This document shows positions 15,900-25,088 of a DNA stretch of 64,000 bases, one piece after another. The stretch is from assembly GCF_900182815.1 (NCBI RefSeq), contig NZ_FXUA01000003.1, positions 1 through 64,000 on the forward strand, read 5' to 3'. The notes beneath the pieces are model-generated. The model saw only the letters and a program-made list of their open reading frames with translations, was not told the DNA's origin and did no database searches. Position 1 is the stretch's first letter, and each line of letters begins with the position of its first letter. The DNA comes from Algoriphagus winogradskyi. GTDB taxonomy: Bacteria; Bacteroidota; Bacteroidia; Cytophagales; Cyclobacteriaceae. The position numbers and the translations under genes are program-made.

Positions 15900-15949
15900 G
15901 ATTTTGAGTTTTTAAAAAGTGAATTGATTCTATTAAAAATAAGCAATCA

Positions 15950-16030
15950 TTGGGAGATTAGAGATGAAGAGATTGGAGATAAAGAGATTGGGAGATTCTC
16001 AATTCTCTGTTCTCTGTTCTCTGTCCCCCT
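15950..16030. repeat. GAGATTAGAGA word repeat (5' side of four-helix-bundle gene) with inverted tail
   Basis: Same word family and orientation as 15424-15505. It ends in an inverted stretch, CAATTCTCTGTTCTCTGTTC, so the right edge can fold back on the purine-rich part. Confidence 0.8.
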
Positions 16031-16071
16031 ATTCCCTCTTCACTATTCCCTTAATCCCTTTTCCCACAATC

Positions 16072-17292
16072 CTATTTCTCCACCAACTCCGCTTCAGCGA
16101 TACGTTTTCGCTCCTCCTCCACTATCCTATTAAAAATCTCACCGCGCTTTTTGATGCGGGTGGTTTTTTGCCAATCCATAAAGGCGACTACGACAAAGAG
16201 CATAAAGTACATGATCTGGGATTTTTGGCGAATGATAATACCCAGATTAGACATCACGAAGGTCATGGAGATGGAGATGGAGATAAATACCACCGCAGAC
16301 ATCTTTACCATAGCGGGAGCGATCTTGATATAGGTAAGAAAGTCCTTACGAACAATCTTGCTAAACATGTAGATGTAAAGCGCATTCTCGAAGGAAATGG
16401 CAATTCCCAGCGCATTTGGAGAATCAACAAAAAGAGGTCTAAACCAAAAAGTAAAGAGCTTCATAGGCAAACTATAGGAACCCATATCTACAGCAGAACC
16501 TGCTGATTGTAATCTTCCTCTATTCAAGGCAGACTCTTCTTCAAAGCTTTCCAAAACATTGGTCGGATCATACCCTAAATAAACAAGCAAATCCTCGTAA
16601 ACATATATGCTCATGCCAATAGCAAAAACAACCACGAAATACTTCTGATATAGAGGCACTTTTTCCTTACCTAACACAAATCCCACACCCATACCAATCA
16701 ATACCGCAAAAAGAATGTGCGGTCTTACCATATAGCAGAGAAAGCTACCAAAGGCAATATGAGGAATTCTCTTTTGGGGCCAAGAAAGACCATACACTAA
16801 AAAACCTATACCGGCAAAGATCACTGCGCCTTTACCCAAGGAGGCAGTCCAGAAGTGCATATTAGGCAGGAACATAAAAATGGTGATAGCATCCCAACCC
16901 TCGAACTTTGGGTTGAAGCGCAAGTTCTCTTTAAAAAACAAGTAGAAATAAACAAAGCCCCAGAACCCTAACCAGGTAGTCAGGAACATCATCATATCGT
17001 AATTAAAACCAAACCACCTAATGAATGGAAAAGCCATCCATTCTATAAAATCAGTTCCCGCAGAAAAAGAATCAAACCAATTCCTCCAAGCAAATGTGTG
17101 ATTGTAATAGTTCACAGAATCTGATCTATTAAACTGCCCATATGTCCAATAGACCAATCCAAAAAACATGTGGTACCAAAAAATCTGGTTGAGCATACCT
17201 GCCTTTACCCACTTATGCTCCTTTTGGAGGGCACCAAGGATGGGCTGGCTAATACCAAAGAGAAGGAGGATAAGGACTACGGCACCGAGCAC
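16072..17292 (-). CDS. Polytopic membrane protein, EpsG/Wzy-like polymerase candidate
   Basis: A 406-residue protein with about ten hydrophobic helices and a large periplasmic-type loop rich in aromatic residues. DSVNYYNHTF, the LGKGAVIFAGIGFLVYGLSW segment and ICYMVRPH-like pattern (FLCYMVRPHILFAVLIGM) resemble EpsG/O-antigen-polymerase-type proteins. The call is inference from topology and context. The start is GTG at 17292, only 7 nt from an AATTTAAAAT repeat and three codons after an in-frame stop. The first helix begins at residue 1, so the original N-terminus may have been trimmed. Confidence 0.6.
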   Translation of the reverse strand: MLGAVVLILLLFGISQPILGALQKEHKWVKAGMLNQIFWYHMFFGLVYWTYGQFNRSDSVNYYNHTFAWRNWFDSFSAGTDFIEWMAFPFIRWFGFNYDMMMFLTTWLGFWGFVYFYLFFKENLRFNPKFEGWDAITIFMFLPNMHFWTASLGKGAVIFAGIGFLVYGLSWPQKRIPHIAFGSFLCYMVRPHILFAVLIGMGVGFVLGKEKVPLYQKYFVVVFAIGMSIYVYEDLLVYLGYDPTNVLESFEEESALNRGRLQSAGSAVDMGSYSLPMKLFTFWFRPLFVDSPNALGIAISFENALYIYMFSKIVRKDFLTYIKIAPAMVKMSAVVFISISISMTFVMSNLGIIIRQKSQIMYFMLFVVVAFMDWQKTTRIKKRGEIFNRIVEEERKRIAEAELVEK

Positions 17293-17296
17293 TTCG

Positions 17297-17370
17297 TGAA
17301 TTTAAAATTATTGAATGAGAAATTTAAAATGATTGAATTTGAAATTTGAAATTGTTGAATTTGAAATTAA
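17297..17370. repeat. AATTTAAAATGATTGAATTT word repeat
   Basis: A tract of AATTTAAAAT and TTGAATTTGAAATT words, immediately upstream of the polymerase-like gene. The remaining 17371-17498 holds nothing I can identify. Confidence 0.8.
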
Positions 17371-17498
17371 GGTAAGGAATTCAAATTGGAATTGGCGGAA
17401 AACAGAAAGGCAGTGGTGTGGGTTTCGTCTACGCTCAACCTGACACGAATTGGTTCTATCTGACAGAAATCCATTTTCGCTACTTTTTCTAAAATAAG

Positions 17499-18686
17499 TC
17501 ATTTGGCAATCACAGACTCATATACCCCCTCTAATTCCTCTACCATTCTCTTCATACTAAACTGAGCTACAACACGCTCACGGGAGGCTTGGGACATGGA
17601 TTTATGAAGTTCGTTATCATTTAGGAGTTGAACGCAGTAGCCTGTCAGTTCCTCATATTCATCGATCTCTGATAAGAAGCCCTGTACTCCATGCTGAATC
17701 ACCTCTCCAATCCCTCCTGCTCTGGTGGCCACTACCGGTACTTCGCAGGACATGGCTTCCAGCATAGCAATAGGCAAACCTTCAAATTCAGAGGTGCTTA
17801 GATAAATATCCATGATAGATAGATAAGGAATTACCAGTTTTTGTACTCCAACCAAATGAAAGTTGGCTGATTTTCCTGATTCCTCTATCTGTCTTTCCAG
17901 CCTAGATCTCCATTCTCCATCTCCTACTATAAGAAAATGTGTATCTGGACATTTATCCAGAATTTTCAATGCTGTTTCTATCCAAAGCCAGAGGCGCTTT
18001 TGGTCCCTGAAAACGGCGACTATGCCGATGATTTGAGCGTCTTGTGGGATATGGAGTTCGACTTTCTGATCCGTGAAAATCCCCCCTGCCCCCCTTTTTA
18101 AAGGGGGAGTTGGCTCCGGATTGGAGATCCCGATATCTATTCTCCTAAACACATCTGTATTCACCCCATTCTGGATCACTTTAATCTTCATTCTGCCGCC
18201 ACGCTGGTAAGGATCAATCATGGAGTTGAGCTGCATGGAGAGGGCAACTTCGTTGGACACCGCAATTGCTATATCCTGGCGCTTAAATGTCATTCTGTTT
18301 CCCCAATAGGAAAACTTATTATATCTCTCCCAGGTATTATGTTCTGTATATACTATGGGAATATTTAGTTTATTTCCAACTGACCTAGCCATTATCCCTG
18401 CCCAAGGTAGATGTGCATGAATGATATCTATCTTATACTCGCGGACAAATTGGCGAACCTTATTCACTCGAAAGAAGAGTCCTAAATTTCCTGAAGGAAT
18501 TAAATGTACCTGAATCCCAGCAGCTTCCAGTTCATCTACAATGTTATTTTGCTGATGATAGAAATAAAGACAATGAAATTCGAATCGATCCTGATGATGA
18601 ACCAAGGCAGTTTCTGGAATGAGTTTCTCTGCTCCACCACGGCCGAGGGATTTGATAAGGTGGAGGATTTTTATTTTAGTGGGCAA
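17499..18686 (-). CDS. Glycosyltransferase family 4 (GT-B fold)
   Basis: A 395-residue GT4 enzyme. The N-terminal domain has HLIKSLGRGGAEKLIPET and IIHAHLPWAGIMAR. The C-terminal nucleotide-sugar domain has GDGEWRSRLE, STSEFEGLPIAMLEAMSCEV and PVVATRAGGIGEVI, the family's E-x7-E region. It probably adds a hexose in the cytosol to the lipid-linked glycan. Residues about 188-204 (PEPTPPLKRGAGG) are encoded by a CCCCCT...AGGGGG palindromic repeat running through in frame. The start is a TTG at 18686 touching the next repeat tract, with an in-frame stop just upstream. Confidence 0.9.
   Translation of the reverse strand: MPTKIKILHLIKSLGRGGAEKLIPETALVHHQDRFEFHCLYFYHQQNNIVDELEAAGIQVHLIPSGNLGLFFRVNKVRQFVREYKIDIIHAHLPWAGIMARSVGNKLNIPIVYTEHNTWERYNKFSYWGNRMTFKRQDIAIAVSNEVALSMQLNSMIDPYQRGGRMKIKVIQNGVNTDVFRRIDIGISNPEPTPPLKRGAGGIFTDQKVELHIPQDAQIIGIVAVFRDQKRLWLWIETALKILDKCPDTHFLIVGDGEWRSRLERQIEESGKSANFHLVGVQKLVIPYLSIMDIYLSTSEFEGLPIAMLEAMSCEVPVVATRAGGIGEVIQHGVQGFLSEIDEYEELTGYCVQLLNDNELHKSMSQASRERVVAQFSMKRMVEELEGVYESVIAK
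18080..18112. repeat. In-frame C/G palindromic repeat inside GT4 gene
   Basis: A CCCCC-TTTTTAAA-GGGGG core (18089-18107) with a CCCCCCTG flank is the common intergenic palindrome family also seen at about 41562, 46346, 46857 and 46979. Here it is translated without breaking the frame. Confidence 0.75.
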
Positions 18687-18842
18687 GGGAGGGGTTGGGG
18701 ATTAGGGAATAGGAGATTAGATATTAGGAGATTTAGAGAATAGGAGACTAAGGGAATAGGGAAAAGGGAATAGGAGATTAGAGATTTAGAGATTAGAGAA
18801 TAGAGATTAGGGGACTAAGGGAATAAGAGATTAGAGACTATG
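18687..18842. repeat. GGAGATTAGAGATTTAGAGA word-repeat tract
   Basis: A 150-bp purine-rich tandem of GATTAGA / GGGAATAGG words, the same family as the tracts around the four-helix-bundle gene. It fills the gap between two GT4 genes and starts at the TTG codon of the downstream one. Confidence 0.85.
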
Positions 18843-18880
18843 AATCCGTTTTGCCCCTTTAGTCAGCAGGAGTTAATTGG

Positions 18881-19969
18881 TTAATCAGTCTTAGGATTTA
18901 GAATATTTATATAAAATGCTTCAAACTTCTTTGCAATTTGGTCAATCTGGTAATTTTTCTCCACTAGCTTTTTAGCATTAGAAGTTATTCTGTTGAGGTC
19001 TTTCGAGGAGGTGGATAAAACCTCCGAGAGAGCATTAATGAAAGCTTGGGTATCTCCTGCTTCTACTAACCAACCAGTTTCATTGTTTTTCAGAACTTCA
19101 GGAATCCCCCCTACATTATATGCTACTACCGGTACACAACTTCCAAATGCTTCCAATATTACAGCTGGTAATCCTTCAATTCTACTCGGAAGTACGAAAA
19201 TTGAGTTATTGGGTACGGATCGAAAAGGTTCGGCTAATGTACCCTTGAATAGTACATAATTTTGAAGTCCTAGGCTTTGGACTTTGCTTTGGATTTCCTC
19301 TTTCAATGGGCCCTCACCAATCAACCATAATTTTAAATCAGGAAATTTTCTGTGGATAGATGTAAATATATCAATTAGCTCTGTATGATTTTTTTCAAAT
19401 GTAAAACCTCCAATATGTACTAAAACCGGATTTTCATCTAGCGCATTTGCTAATTTATCACAAGGCAGGTTAATTCCGATTGGAATTATTTGATGAGGAA
19501 TATCTAACTTTAATACCGATGAAAAATCCTCCTTGGACTTGTGGCTAACAGATACAATAGCAGCAACATTCCTGTAGAGATATTTATTAAAACCCTTAAT
19601 CAATGCACTATTAATGTACTGACTAATTTGAGAGGCGTTTCTGAAAATTATAGGTGTTTTCCATCCAAAAATTTTTTTAGAAAAAACAGAGAATTTTAGT
19701 GTGTCAGCGGCATTTGCTTGAATCAGATCTGGCTGTTCATGCTTGATAACTTGTGCAAATTGCCTCCAAGCCTTCAGATCCCAGAATCTGTTTTTGATTG
19801 ATCTCTTTAAGTGAATCTGCTTTCCCGAATAGGGTAAATCATATTTCCCTTCAAAGATGGAAATGAGTATAATCTCGTGCCCCAGTTCTTGAAGTTTTTC
19901 TGAAAGCATGCAAGTAAATAACTCTACTCCCCTAGCCTGAGGCTTTTGAATGATTTGTAAAATTTTCAC
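18881..19969 (-). CDS. Glycosyltransferase family 4
   Basis: A 362-residue GT-B enzyme. MKILQIIQKPQARGVELFTC opens the acceptor domain. HIGGFTFEKNHTELI, LIGEGPLKEEI and RIEGLPAVILEAFGSCVPVV, then AYNVGGIPEVL, form the GT4 donor-binding half. Its GTG start overlaps the upstream gene by 4 nt (GTGA), indicating translational coupling. It is a cytosolic, sugar-adding step in the polysaccharide pathway; donor and linkage cannot be read from sequence. Confidence 0.9.
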   Translation of the reverse strand: MKILQIIQKPQARGVELFTCMLSEKLQELGHEIILISIFEGKYDLPYSGKQIHLKRSIKNRFWDLKAWRQFAQVIKHEQPDLIQANAADTLKFSVFSKKIFGWKTPIIFRNASQISQYINSALIKGFNKYLYRNVAAIVSVSHKSKEDFSSVLKLDIPHQIIPIGINLPCDKLANALDENPVLVHIGGFTFEKNHTELIDIFTSIHRKFPDLKLWLIGEGPLKEEIQSKVQSLGLQNYVLFKGTLAEPFRSVPNNSIFVLPSRIEGLPAVILEAFGSCVPVVAYNVGGIPEVLKNNETGWLVEAGDTQAFINALSEVLSTSSKDLNRITSNAKKLVEKNYQIDQIAKKFEAFYINILNPKTD

Positions 19970-21600
19970 TTTCTATAATACGCGTCTGAGAAAATCCACT
20001 TATCTGTAAAATTGAAGGTATGGGTTCCTAGCATATTTAGGGAAGTATCCGGTTCAATGATATCAACCGTCTCTTCTAAATATTCGTCAATAGTAAGTTT
20101 CAAAATCTCCTGAATTTTGACTCTATGTCCATACCTCAAACCTGAATCCTGAGCAGGTCTAAATAGCTTTTCATCTTTCTCATAAATTCTCCCTGCAGGC
20201 CTGGAAGATCGGACATCAGAAACTATTGGATTTAAGGCGTGTGAAGTCCAGTTTGGCGTCAATAAGCTGGGAGAATGATAGGCGTATAATTCAATAAATC
20301 CAGAAGTTCCAGAATGGGGCTTTTGATTAACAAATAGCCAATACAAATCATCTACTTTAATAATAGTAGGATCATAAGCTTCACCTTCAAATAACACGCC
20401 TAGCTTTTGCCATTGAAAAGGGAAATCTAGGGCTTTATAAATAAATATTTTATTTGCTTCTCCTGATTCTGGAATTAAGTATATCTCATTATTCTCCTCC
20501 CATATTAATGGATAAGACAGATGCCATTCTTCTTCCAAAATGATCTTACTCTCGGATAAGTTTTCCCCATCCCATGCTGCTACTGCAATTCTGCCTTTAT
20601 TAGAACGCGCATCAAAATCTTCAAAAAACAACCAGGTATTATCATCCTTCTCTACCGGAAATGGATCAGCCCAAAAAGAGCCCCTGGATAGTCCACTTTT
20701 TGGAGGTTTTATTGATCGAAAATTAATAGCACTTGGTTTCCTAAGAGAATGTGCTTCATTTTTAGCGACTAGTATTTCCCAATAAGGCTTATTAATACCT
20801 TCAGTTATTTTCCTTGATAAGTTTCTAAAAAATAGATTGATCCCTAAACCAGCCATTTTAAAAAAACCAGGTGGGGTTAAAAGTGGAATTTCAGCTTCGT
20901 TGGAAGCTTGAAGATTCTGCAACTCCTTATTCCAGCGGTCAATCCCTTTAAAAGTAATCTCGCGAATTAAACGAGGGATAATAAAACTAGAGAGCCAGAA
21001 AATTTTATTAGCATTTCTCTGTACGGAAAGTGGATCTGTTTGTGAAAAGGATTTATACAAAACTTGTCCATCATCAAGTCTTTCAGATAATCTTTGAAGG
21101 ACCACTCCAGTAGTTTCCTTTTTCAACATTACTTCCCAAAACCCTGGAGGTCCTCCTTTATAAAATTGATTATCCCCATGATGGAAAGACCAGACGCCTA
21201 GTTTGGGGATCTTGAGAATTTCACCCCTGAGAATTCTAAAGCCAAAACGAAGAATAATATCAGGTTTTAATGCACTGATTTTATCCAGATCCTCTTTTTG
21301 AAAATAATCCGAATACTTCTTTTGAATTGGGGTAATTGGTAAAGAAGGAATATCCCATCTCTTTATATTCCTAATATCTATTGGTGCAAAAGCATCTGGA
21401 GATATTAAAAAAAGTTTCCGGTCTAATGCTCTATACAAGCGGTACAGGAATGGAGATTTTTTACCGCTGGATTTAGGTTTTTGATTTATTGCAGCTAAAA
21501 CTATTTCCGCATTTCTTTCTTTGAGTATTTGTTCAATTGCTTCGAAGACCCAAGCTGAATTAATATATGAATCCAACAAAAGAATTATTCTAAGCTTCAC
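19966..21600 (-). CDS. Formyltransferase-fold / GINT1-type propeller fusion protein
   Basis: A 544-residue two-domain protein. Residues about 1-240 resemble the formyltransferase fold, with WSFHHGDN, YKGGPPGFWEVM, TGVVLQRL and LDDGQVLYK matching the HxSLLPxYRG / TGVT / DaG blocks. The catalytic Asn position is Ser, while His and Asp remain. Residues about 290-544 are a beta-propeller-like domain with FWADPFPVE, LSYPLIWEENNEIYLIPESG and RSSRPAGRIYEKDEKLFRPA, as in the glucosamine inositolphosphorylceramide transferase N-terminal family. A paralogue of identical length is at 60024. It probably modifies an amino sugar or transfers sugar; function unknown. Confidence 0.75.
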   Translation of the reverse strand: MKLRIILLLDSYINSAWVFEAIEQILKERNAEIVLAAINQKPKSSGKKSPFLYRLYRALDRKLFLISPDAFAPIDIRNIKRWDIPSLPITPIQKKYSDYFQKEDLDKISALKPDIILRFGFRILRGEILKIPKLGVWSFHHGDNQFYKGGPPGFWEVMLKKETTGVVLQRLSERLDDGQVLYKSFSQTDPLSVQRNANKIFWLSSFIIPRLIREITFKGIDRWNKELQNLQASNEAEIPLLTPPGFFKMAGLGINLFFRNLSRKITEGINKPYWEILVAKNEAHSLRKPSAINFRSIKPPKSGLSRGSFWADPFPVEKDDNTWLFFEDFDARSNKGRIAVAAWDGENLSESKIILEEEWHLSYPLIWEENNEIYLIPESGEANKIFIYKALDFPFQWQKLGVLFEGEAYDPTIIKVDDLYWLFVNQKPHSGTSGFIELYAYHSPSLLTPNWTSHALNPIVSDVRSSRPAGRIYEKDEKLFRPAQDSGLRYGHRVKIQEILKLTIDEYLEETVDIIEPDTSLNMLGTHTFNFTDKWIFSDAYYRK

Positions 21601-22885
21601 TTCTTAAGTTTTGATAGATTTTATACCAGGTTTGTTCGTATTGGACAGCAATTTTCTCAATATCAAATCTGGAAATTGCTTCCTCTCTAGCCTTTGTGCC
21701 TAATTCGGCCATATTTACTGGATTTTCTATGGCAAAAATCATCTGATTGGCTAATTGCTCCGAATTTTGAACTTCAAAAATCAAAGCATTCTCAGTACTC
21801 ACAGCCTCTAAATTCATAGAAATATCTGAAGCAATAATCGGTATTCCCGCCATCATAGCTTCTACTAGAGCACCTGAAAAACCTTCGTACCAAGAAGGGA
21901 AGAGGAAACAGTTGAATGATGTCGGATGTCCGATGTCCGTTGTATGATGTTCGTAAATGTTTTGGTTAACCAAGGATGAATTATCGCCTGAGGTTAATAA
22001 TTGAATAGGATTAGGGATTTTTCCTGGAAGAATAATCGAGTCTTTGAGGTTTAAATCCTGGATTAGCTTTTCAAGCTCTGTTCTAAAAGGCCCATCTCCA
22101 AAAATGGTAAAGGTACAATCCGGATAGTTTTGATTGACCTTAGAAAAAGCAACAATAGCATCCTGAAAGCCTTTCCTTTCCAACAGTCTACCATAGGAGA
22201 TAAAGTTAAATGGGTTAATATTTTCATCTTTATTTAGATGATATCTCGCCGAAGGCCTATCTCGCCGAAAGCCTATTTCGCGAAGGCTATCTTTAGACCA
22301 AAATTCCTCAGGAACATTTCTACCACGATAAACTACCTTAATTTTGTCTTTATCCAATCCCAAAGTCTTCACATGGGAATCAGCCAAAGCATTGGCATTT
22401 GCTATCCAATATTTTGGAATCCCTGCTGTCAACCGATCTAGCCAATAAACGAGTTTGTATTTTAATCCCTTTTTATCTTTCCAAGCATATGTACCATAGC
22501 TATCATTAACTAATGTTCCAATTAATGGTACACCAGTTAATAGTGAAGCTATTCGAGTAATAATGTCTGCGCGCCAAAGGCTGGAGATTAAGAGTTCTGG
22601 CTTTTCATTTTTAATTATTTTAACCAATCTGGAAACTGCCAATGTAAAATGATAGGTCTCTGGAATATCCAAAAAAATAAGCCGGATTCCGGCTCTTTCA
22701 TATTCTTCTCTTAAGTCATGCCTGGGGTAGAAGTATACAAAAACCACTTCTACTTCCTCCGAAAATCTTGAAAGGATCTCTAGGTGACTCCGTTCAGCGC
22801 CAGCATTCACTAAGGCATCTTGGGTAAAGAGAAGTTTCAAATTGTTAAAATGGTTTATACCAGTTCCATTCTCTTTTATCTTCAA
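21590..22885 (-). CDS. Glycosyltransferase family 4
   Basis: A 431-residue GT4 protein. LFTQDALVNAGAERSHLEIL and SSLWRADIITRIASLLTGVP lie in the N-domain. ISYGRLLERKGFQDAIVAF, FGDGPFRTELEKLI and WYEGFSGALVEAMMAGIPII, then ASDISMNLE, lie in the donor domain. Two stretches are encoded by repeat DNA: residues about 199-216 from a roughly 16-bp tandem (22242-22292) and about 308-324 from a GTCCGATGTCCG run (21911-21953). Both lie between core structural elements. The start overlaps the upstream methyltransferase by 41 nt, so the true start may be a little inside the annotated TTG. Confidence 0.88.
   Translation of the reverse strand: MKIKENGTGINHFNNLKLLFTQDALVNAGAERSHLEILSRFSEEVEVVFVYFYPRHDLREEYERAGIRLIFLDIPETYHFTLAVSRLVKIIKNEKPELLISSLWRADIITRIASLLTGVPLIGTLVNDSYGTYAWKDKKGLKYKLVYWLDRLTAGIPKYWIANANALADSHVKTLGLDKDKIKVVYRGRNVPEEFWSKDSLREIGFRRDRPSARYHLNKDENINPFNFISYGRLLERKGFQDAIVAFSKVNQNYPDCTFTIFGDGPFRTELEKLIQDLNLKDSIILPGKIPNPIQLLTSGDNSSLVNQNIYEHHTTDIGHPTSFNCFLFPSWYEGFSGALVEAMMAGIPIIASDISMNLEAVSTENALIFEVQNSEQLANQMIFAIENPVNMAELGTKAREEAISRFDIEKIAVQYEQTWYKIYQNLRSEA
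21911..21953. repeat. In-frame GATGTCCGATGTCCG repeat inside GT4 gene
   Basis: This is the same word family as the intergenic tracts at about 3545, 11800 and 59540-59870. Here it runs in frame through the coding sequence. Confidence 0.75.
22242..22292. repeat. In-frame 16-bp tandem repeat inside GT4 gene
   Basis: TATCTCGCCGAAGGCC is repeated about three times with small changes. The unit includes a CGCCGAAGGC-type inverted core also seen near 41515. The reading frame is preserved. Confidence 0.75.
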
Positions 22886-23618
22886 TTTTCTTTCTAAAAA
22901 AAATCATTGAGCTATACAGCTTAAGGTTTCTATCTGATTTTATTACTCTATCTGACAAAACTCTATGATAATATTTAGAAGGTAGGACCAATTTTAAACA
23001 ACCAAAAAAATTATTCAAAAAACTATCCCTAAGTTTAGCCTTTCTACTAATGAACATAGGGACATTATAAGCAATTTCAAGATTAGGATAATTCATTAAA
23101 TAACGAACAACCTTGTTTATGCCTGGTAAATGCACATCATCTATTGCAATAATTCCTCCAGGACGAATCATTTTCTCTAAATAAAAGAAATCAATTAATG
23201 TATGATCAAAAGTATGCCAGCCATCTATTAGTGCGAAATCAAACTCTTCTTTCTTTTTTAATAATTCAGGAAGTGCAATTTCAGATCCTTCTTCAATTAA
23301 TTTGAAATTAAAAACATCTGCTTTAATAAGGTTATTTATCCCTACACTTTTCCAAGAAGTTTTTTGAAAAGGGTCAATAATGGTATGAAAAGCATCAGCC
23401 CGACCTAATGTACCTTCACATATATAAAGTGATGATAAGCCAAATGCACATCCTATTTCAATAGTCTTCGTAAATTCAGAATTTGCTTTCAAAATACTTA
23501 GAATGGCTTTACCCTCCTTTGGATCTATAGCAGAATTCAATTTCAAAAATTCACCATTCGATGTAGTAACAACCTTATTGGTATAAATCGAATCTCTTAA
23601 TTCCTGTAATTTATTCAT
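22845..23618 (-). CDS. Class I SAM-dependent methyltransferase
   Basis: A 257-residue protein. TIEIGCAFGLSSLYICEGTL is the glycine-rich SAM motif I, DFALIDGWHTFDHTLIDFFY is the acidic/post-motif region, and GGIIAIDDVHLPGINKVVRY follows. It belongs to the 'methyltransferase_24' type often found in polysaccharide loci, probably methylating a sugar hydroxyl. It overlaps the hexapeptide acetyltransferase upstream by 8 nt. Confidence 0.85.
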   Translation of the reverse strand: MNKLQELRDSIYTNKVVTTSNGEFLKLNSAIDPKEGKAILSILKANSEFTKTIEIGCAFGLSSLYICEGTLGRADAFHTIIDPFQKTSWKSVGINNLIKADVFNFKLIEEGSEIALPELLKKKEEFDFALIDGWHTFDHTLIDFFYLEKMIRPGGIIAIDDVHLPGINKVVRYLMNYPNLEIAYNVPMFISRKAKLRDSFLNNFFGCLKLVLPSKYYHRVLSDRVIKSDRNLKLYSSMIFFRKKIEDKREWNWYKPF

Positions 23619-24159
23619 TTTGAAAATTTATGTAATTCCTTGAAGTTTTCCCCTCAACTATTTTAGCCGGATTCCCGATTACCATACAATTAGCTGGGAC
23701 ATCTATATTTACAAAAGTAAGAGGTGCGATCAAGACATTATCTCCTATACTTATTTCACCAGACAAGACTGCATTGGGACCAATCCAAACCTGATTTCCT
23801 ATTTTTGGGGCCCCTTTTCTAGGACCTGAATTAATTCTACCAATAGTTACTCCCTGTGCTATGTTACAATTTTCACCAATAGACGCATGACTGCTAATTA
23901 CAATTCCTCCAAAATGTGGTAAAAAAATACCTCCTCCGATTTTTGTATAGTGGGCGATTTGAAAACCAAAACGGATTTGGCTCAAGCGATAAAAGAGTCG
24001 AAGAAAAAGCCCCACTGGATGGTACTTTGAAAATCTATTTATCAATCTGAATAAAACAAAAAATCTAAAGCCCGGGTTTTTGTATGCCTTGAAAAACCCC
24101 GCAATCCCAGGCTTCGCATAACGACTTTGATCCTTAATAATCGCCTCTTTCCAATTCAT
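23611..24159 (-). CDS. Serine-acetyltransferase-like hexapeptide O-acetyltransferase
   Basis: A 182-residue left-handed beta-helix enzyme. HFGGIVISSHASIGENCNIA, QGVTIG, APKIGNQVWIGPNAVLSG, EISIGDNVLIAPLTF and VPANCMVIGNPAKIV are the repeating hexapeptides, with the catalytic-type His near GIVISSH. It is CysE-like in pattern, but in this context it more probably acetylates a sugar than serine. It overlaps both neighbours (8 and 4 nt) in a tightly coupled operon. Confidence 0.88.
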   Translation of the reverse strand: MNWKEAIIKDQSRYAKPGIAGFFKAYKNPGFRFFVLFRLINRFSKYHPVGLFLRLFYRLSQIRFGFQIAHYTKIGGGIFLPHFGGIVISSHASIGENCNIAQGVTIGRINSGPRKGAPKIGNQVWIGPNAVLSGEISIGDNVLIAPLTFVNIDVPANCMVIGNPAKIVEGKTSRNYINFQNE

Positions 24160-25088
24160 TCTAGTTTCTTTGATAAAAAAACATGTGCCTTTGCCCCATA
24201 CTTAGAACCTAAAAGCTCAAAGAGTACAAAAATTTGCCAAGCTCTTTGATGAGAATATTTATCCTTAATCAATTTTCTGAAAAAACCCCTTGCTAATCTA
24301 TAATTCCCCAAGTGATAATTTAGCCACATCATTTTATAATACCATTTCAGCCTTAAAGTTCTATTTGTATTTATAGTGGATTCATGCTTCGGAAATATTT
24401 TATTATAAGCTAACCCTATCTTCTTAAAATCAAATGAGAGTCTATCTGAATGCTCAATATAAATATTTACTAATGGCTCAGATATTGTTTTGAAATAAAA
24501 CTTTTGAATAATTCTAAGTAAAAAATCAGTATCCTCCGCAGCCGGTAGCGTATCATCGAAATAGCCACATTTAATAAAAACTTCACGTTTGACCATCAGC
24601 CCTGAGTTGGTTCCGGTATGAAGTGCTTTCAAAAAAGAAAGGTAGTAATTAGAAGTATCTGAAGGCTTCCAAAACTGAGACTTTTGGCTAGTAGAAGTAA
24701 CATAGTTATAACCAGTCCATGAAAAGCCAATTTCATCATAAGTATTTGAAAATAAATCTATTGAAAGTTTTAAAAAGTCTGTTTCATAGTAATCATCACT
24801 GTCCAAAAATGTTATAAAATCACCTCTTGATTTAGAAATCCCTAGATTTCTAGCTCCAGCAGGGCCAAGGTTTTTGGGAGTATTTAGAACCAGTATTCTT
24901 TCTCCGGTATATGATTTTAGTATGTCAAGACTAGCATCTGTAGAATTATCATCAATCAAGATCAACTCCCAATCTGAATAGCTTTGGCTCAGAACACTAT
25001 CAATGGCTCTTGCTACTTTATCTTCTCGATTATATACTGGAAGTATAATTGAAATTCGCGGAATTCTATTTTTCAAGATCTTGAACAA
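24156..25088 (-). CDS. Glycosyltransferase family 2 (GT-A fold)
   Basis: A 310-residue GT2 enzyme. RISIILPVYNREDKVARAID is the N-terminal nucleotide-binding strand, LILIDDNSTDASLDIL the first acidic motif, GDFITFLDSDDYYETDFL the DxD-type metal site and LPAAEDTDFLLRI the catalytic ED motif. The C-terminal 60 residues are basic and helical. The TTG start at 25088 lies 23 nt inside the upstream gene; translation could begin a few codons later. Confidence 0.9.
   Translation of the reverse strand: MFKILKNRIPRISIILPVYNREDKVARAIDSVLSQSYSDWELILIDDNSTDASLDILKSYTGERILVLNTPKNLGPAGARNLGISKSRGDFITFLDSDDYYETDFLKLSIDLFSNTYDEIGFSWTGYNYVTSTSQKSQFWKPSDTSNYYLSFLKALHTGTNSGLMVKREVFIKCGYFDDTLPAAEDTDFLLRIIQKFYFKTISEPLVNIYIEHSDRLSFDFKKIGLAYNKIFPKHESTINTNRTLRLKWYYKMMWLNYHLGNYRLARGFFRKLIKDKYSHQRAWQIFVLFELLGSKYGAKAHVFLSKKLE

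Noticed and set aside
15964..16506. 180-codon plus-strand frame
   Set aside because: It begins in a word-repeat tract and runs antisense to the polymerase-like gene; a frame shadow.
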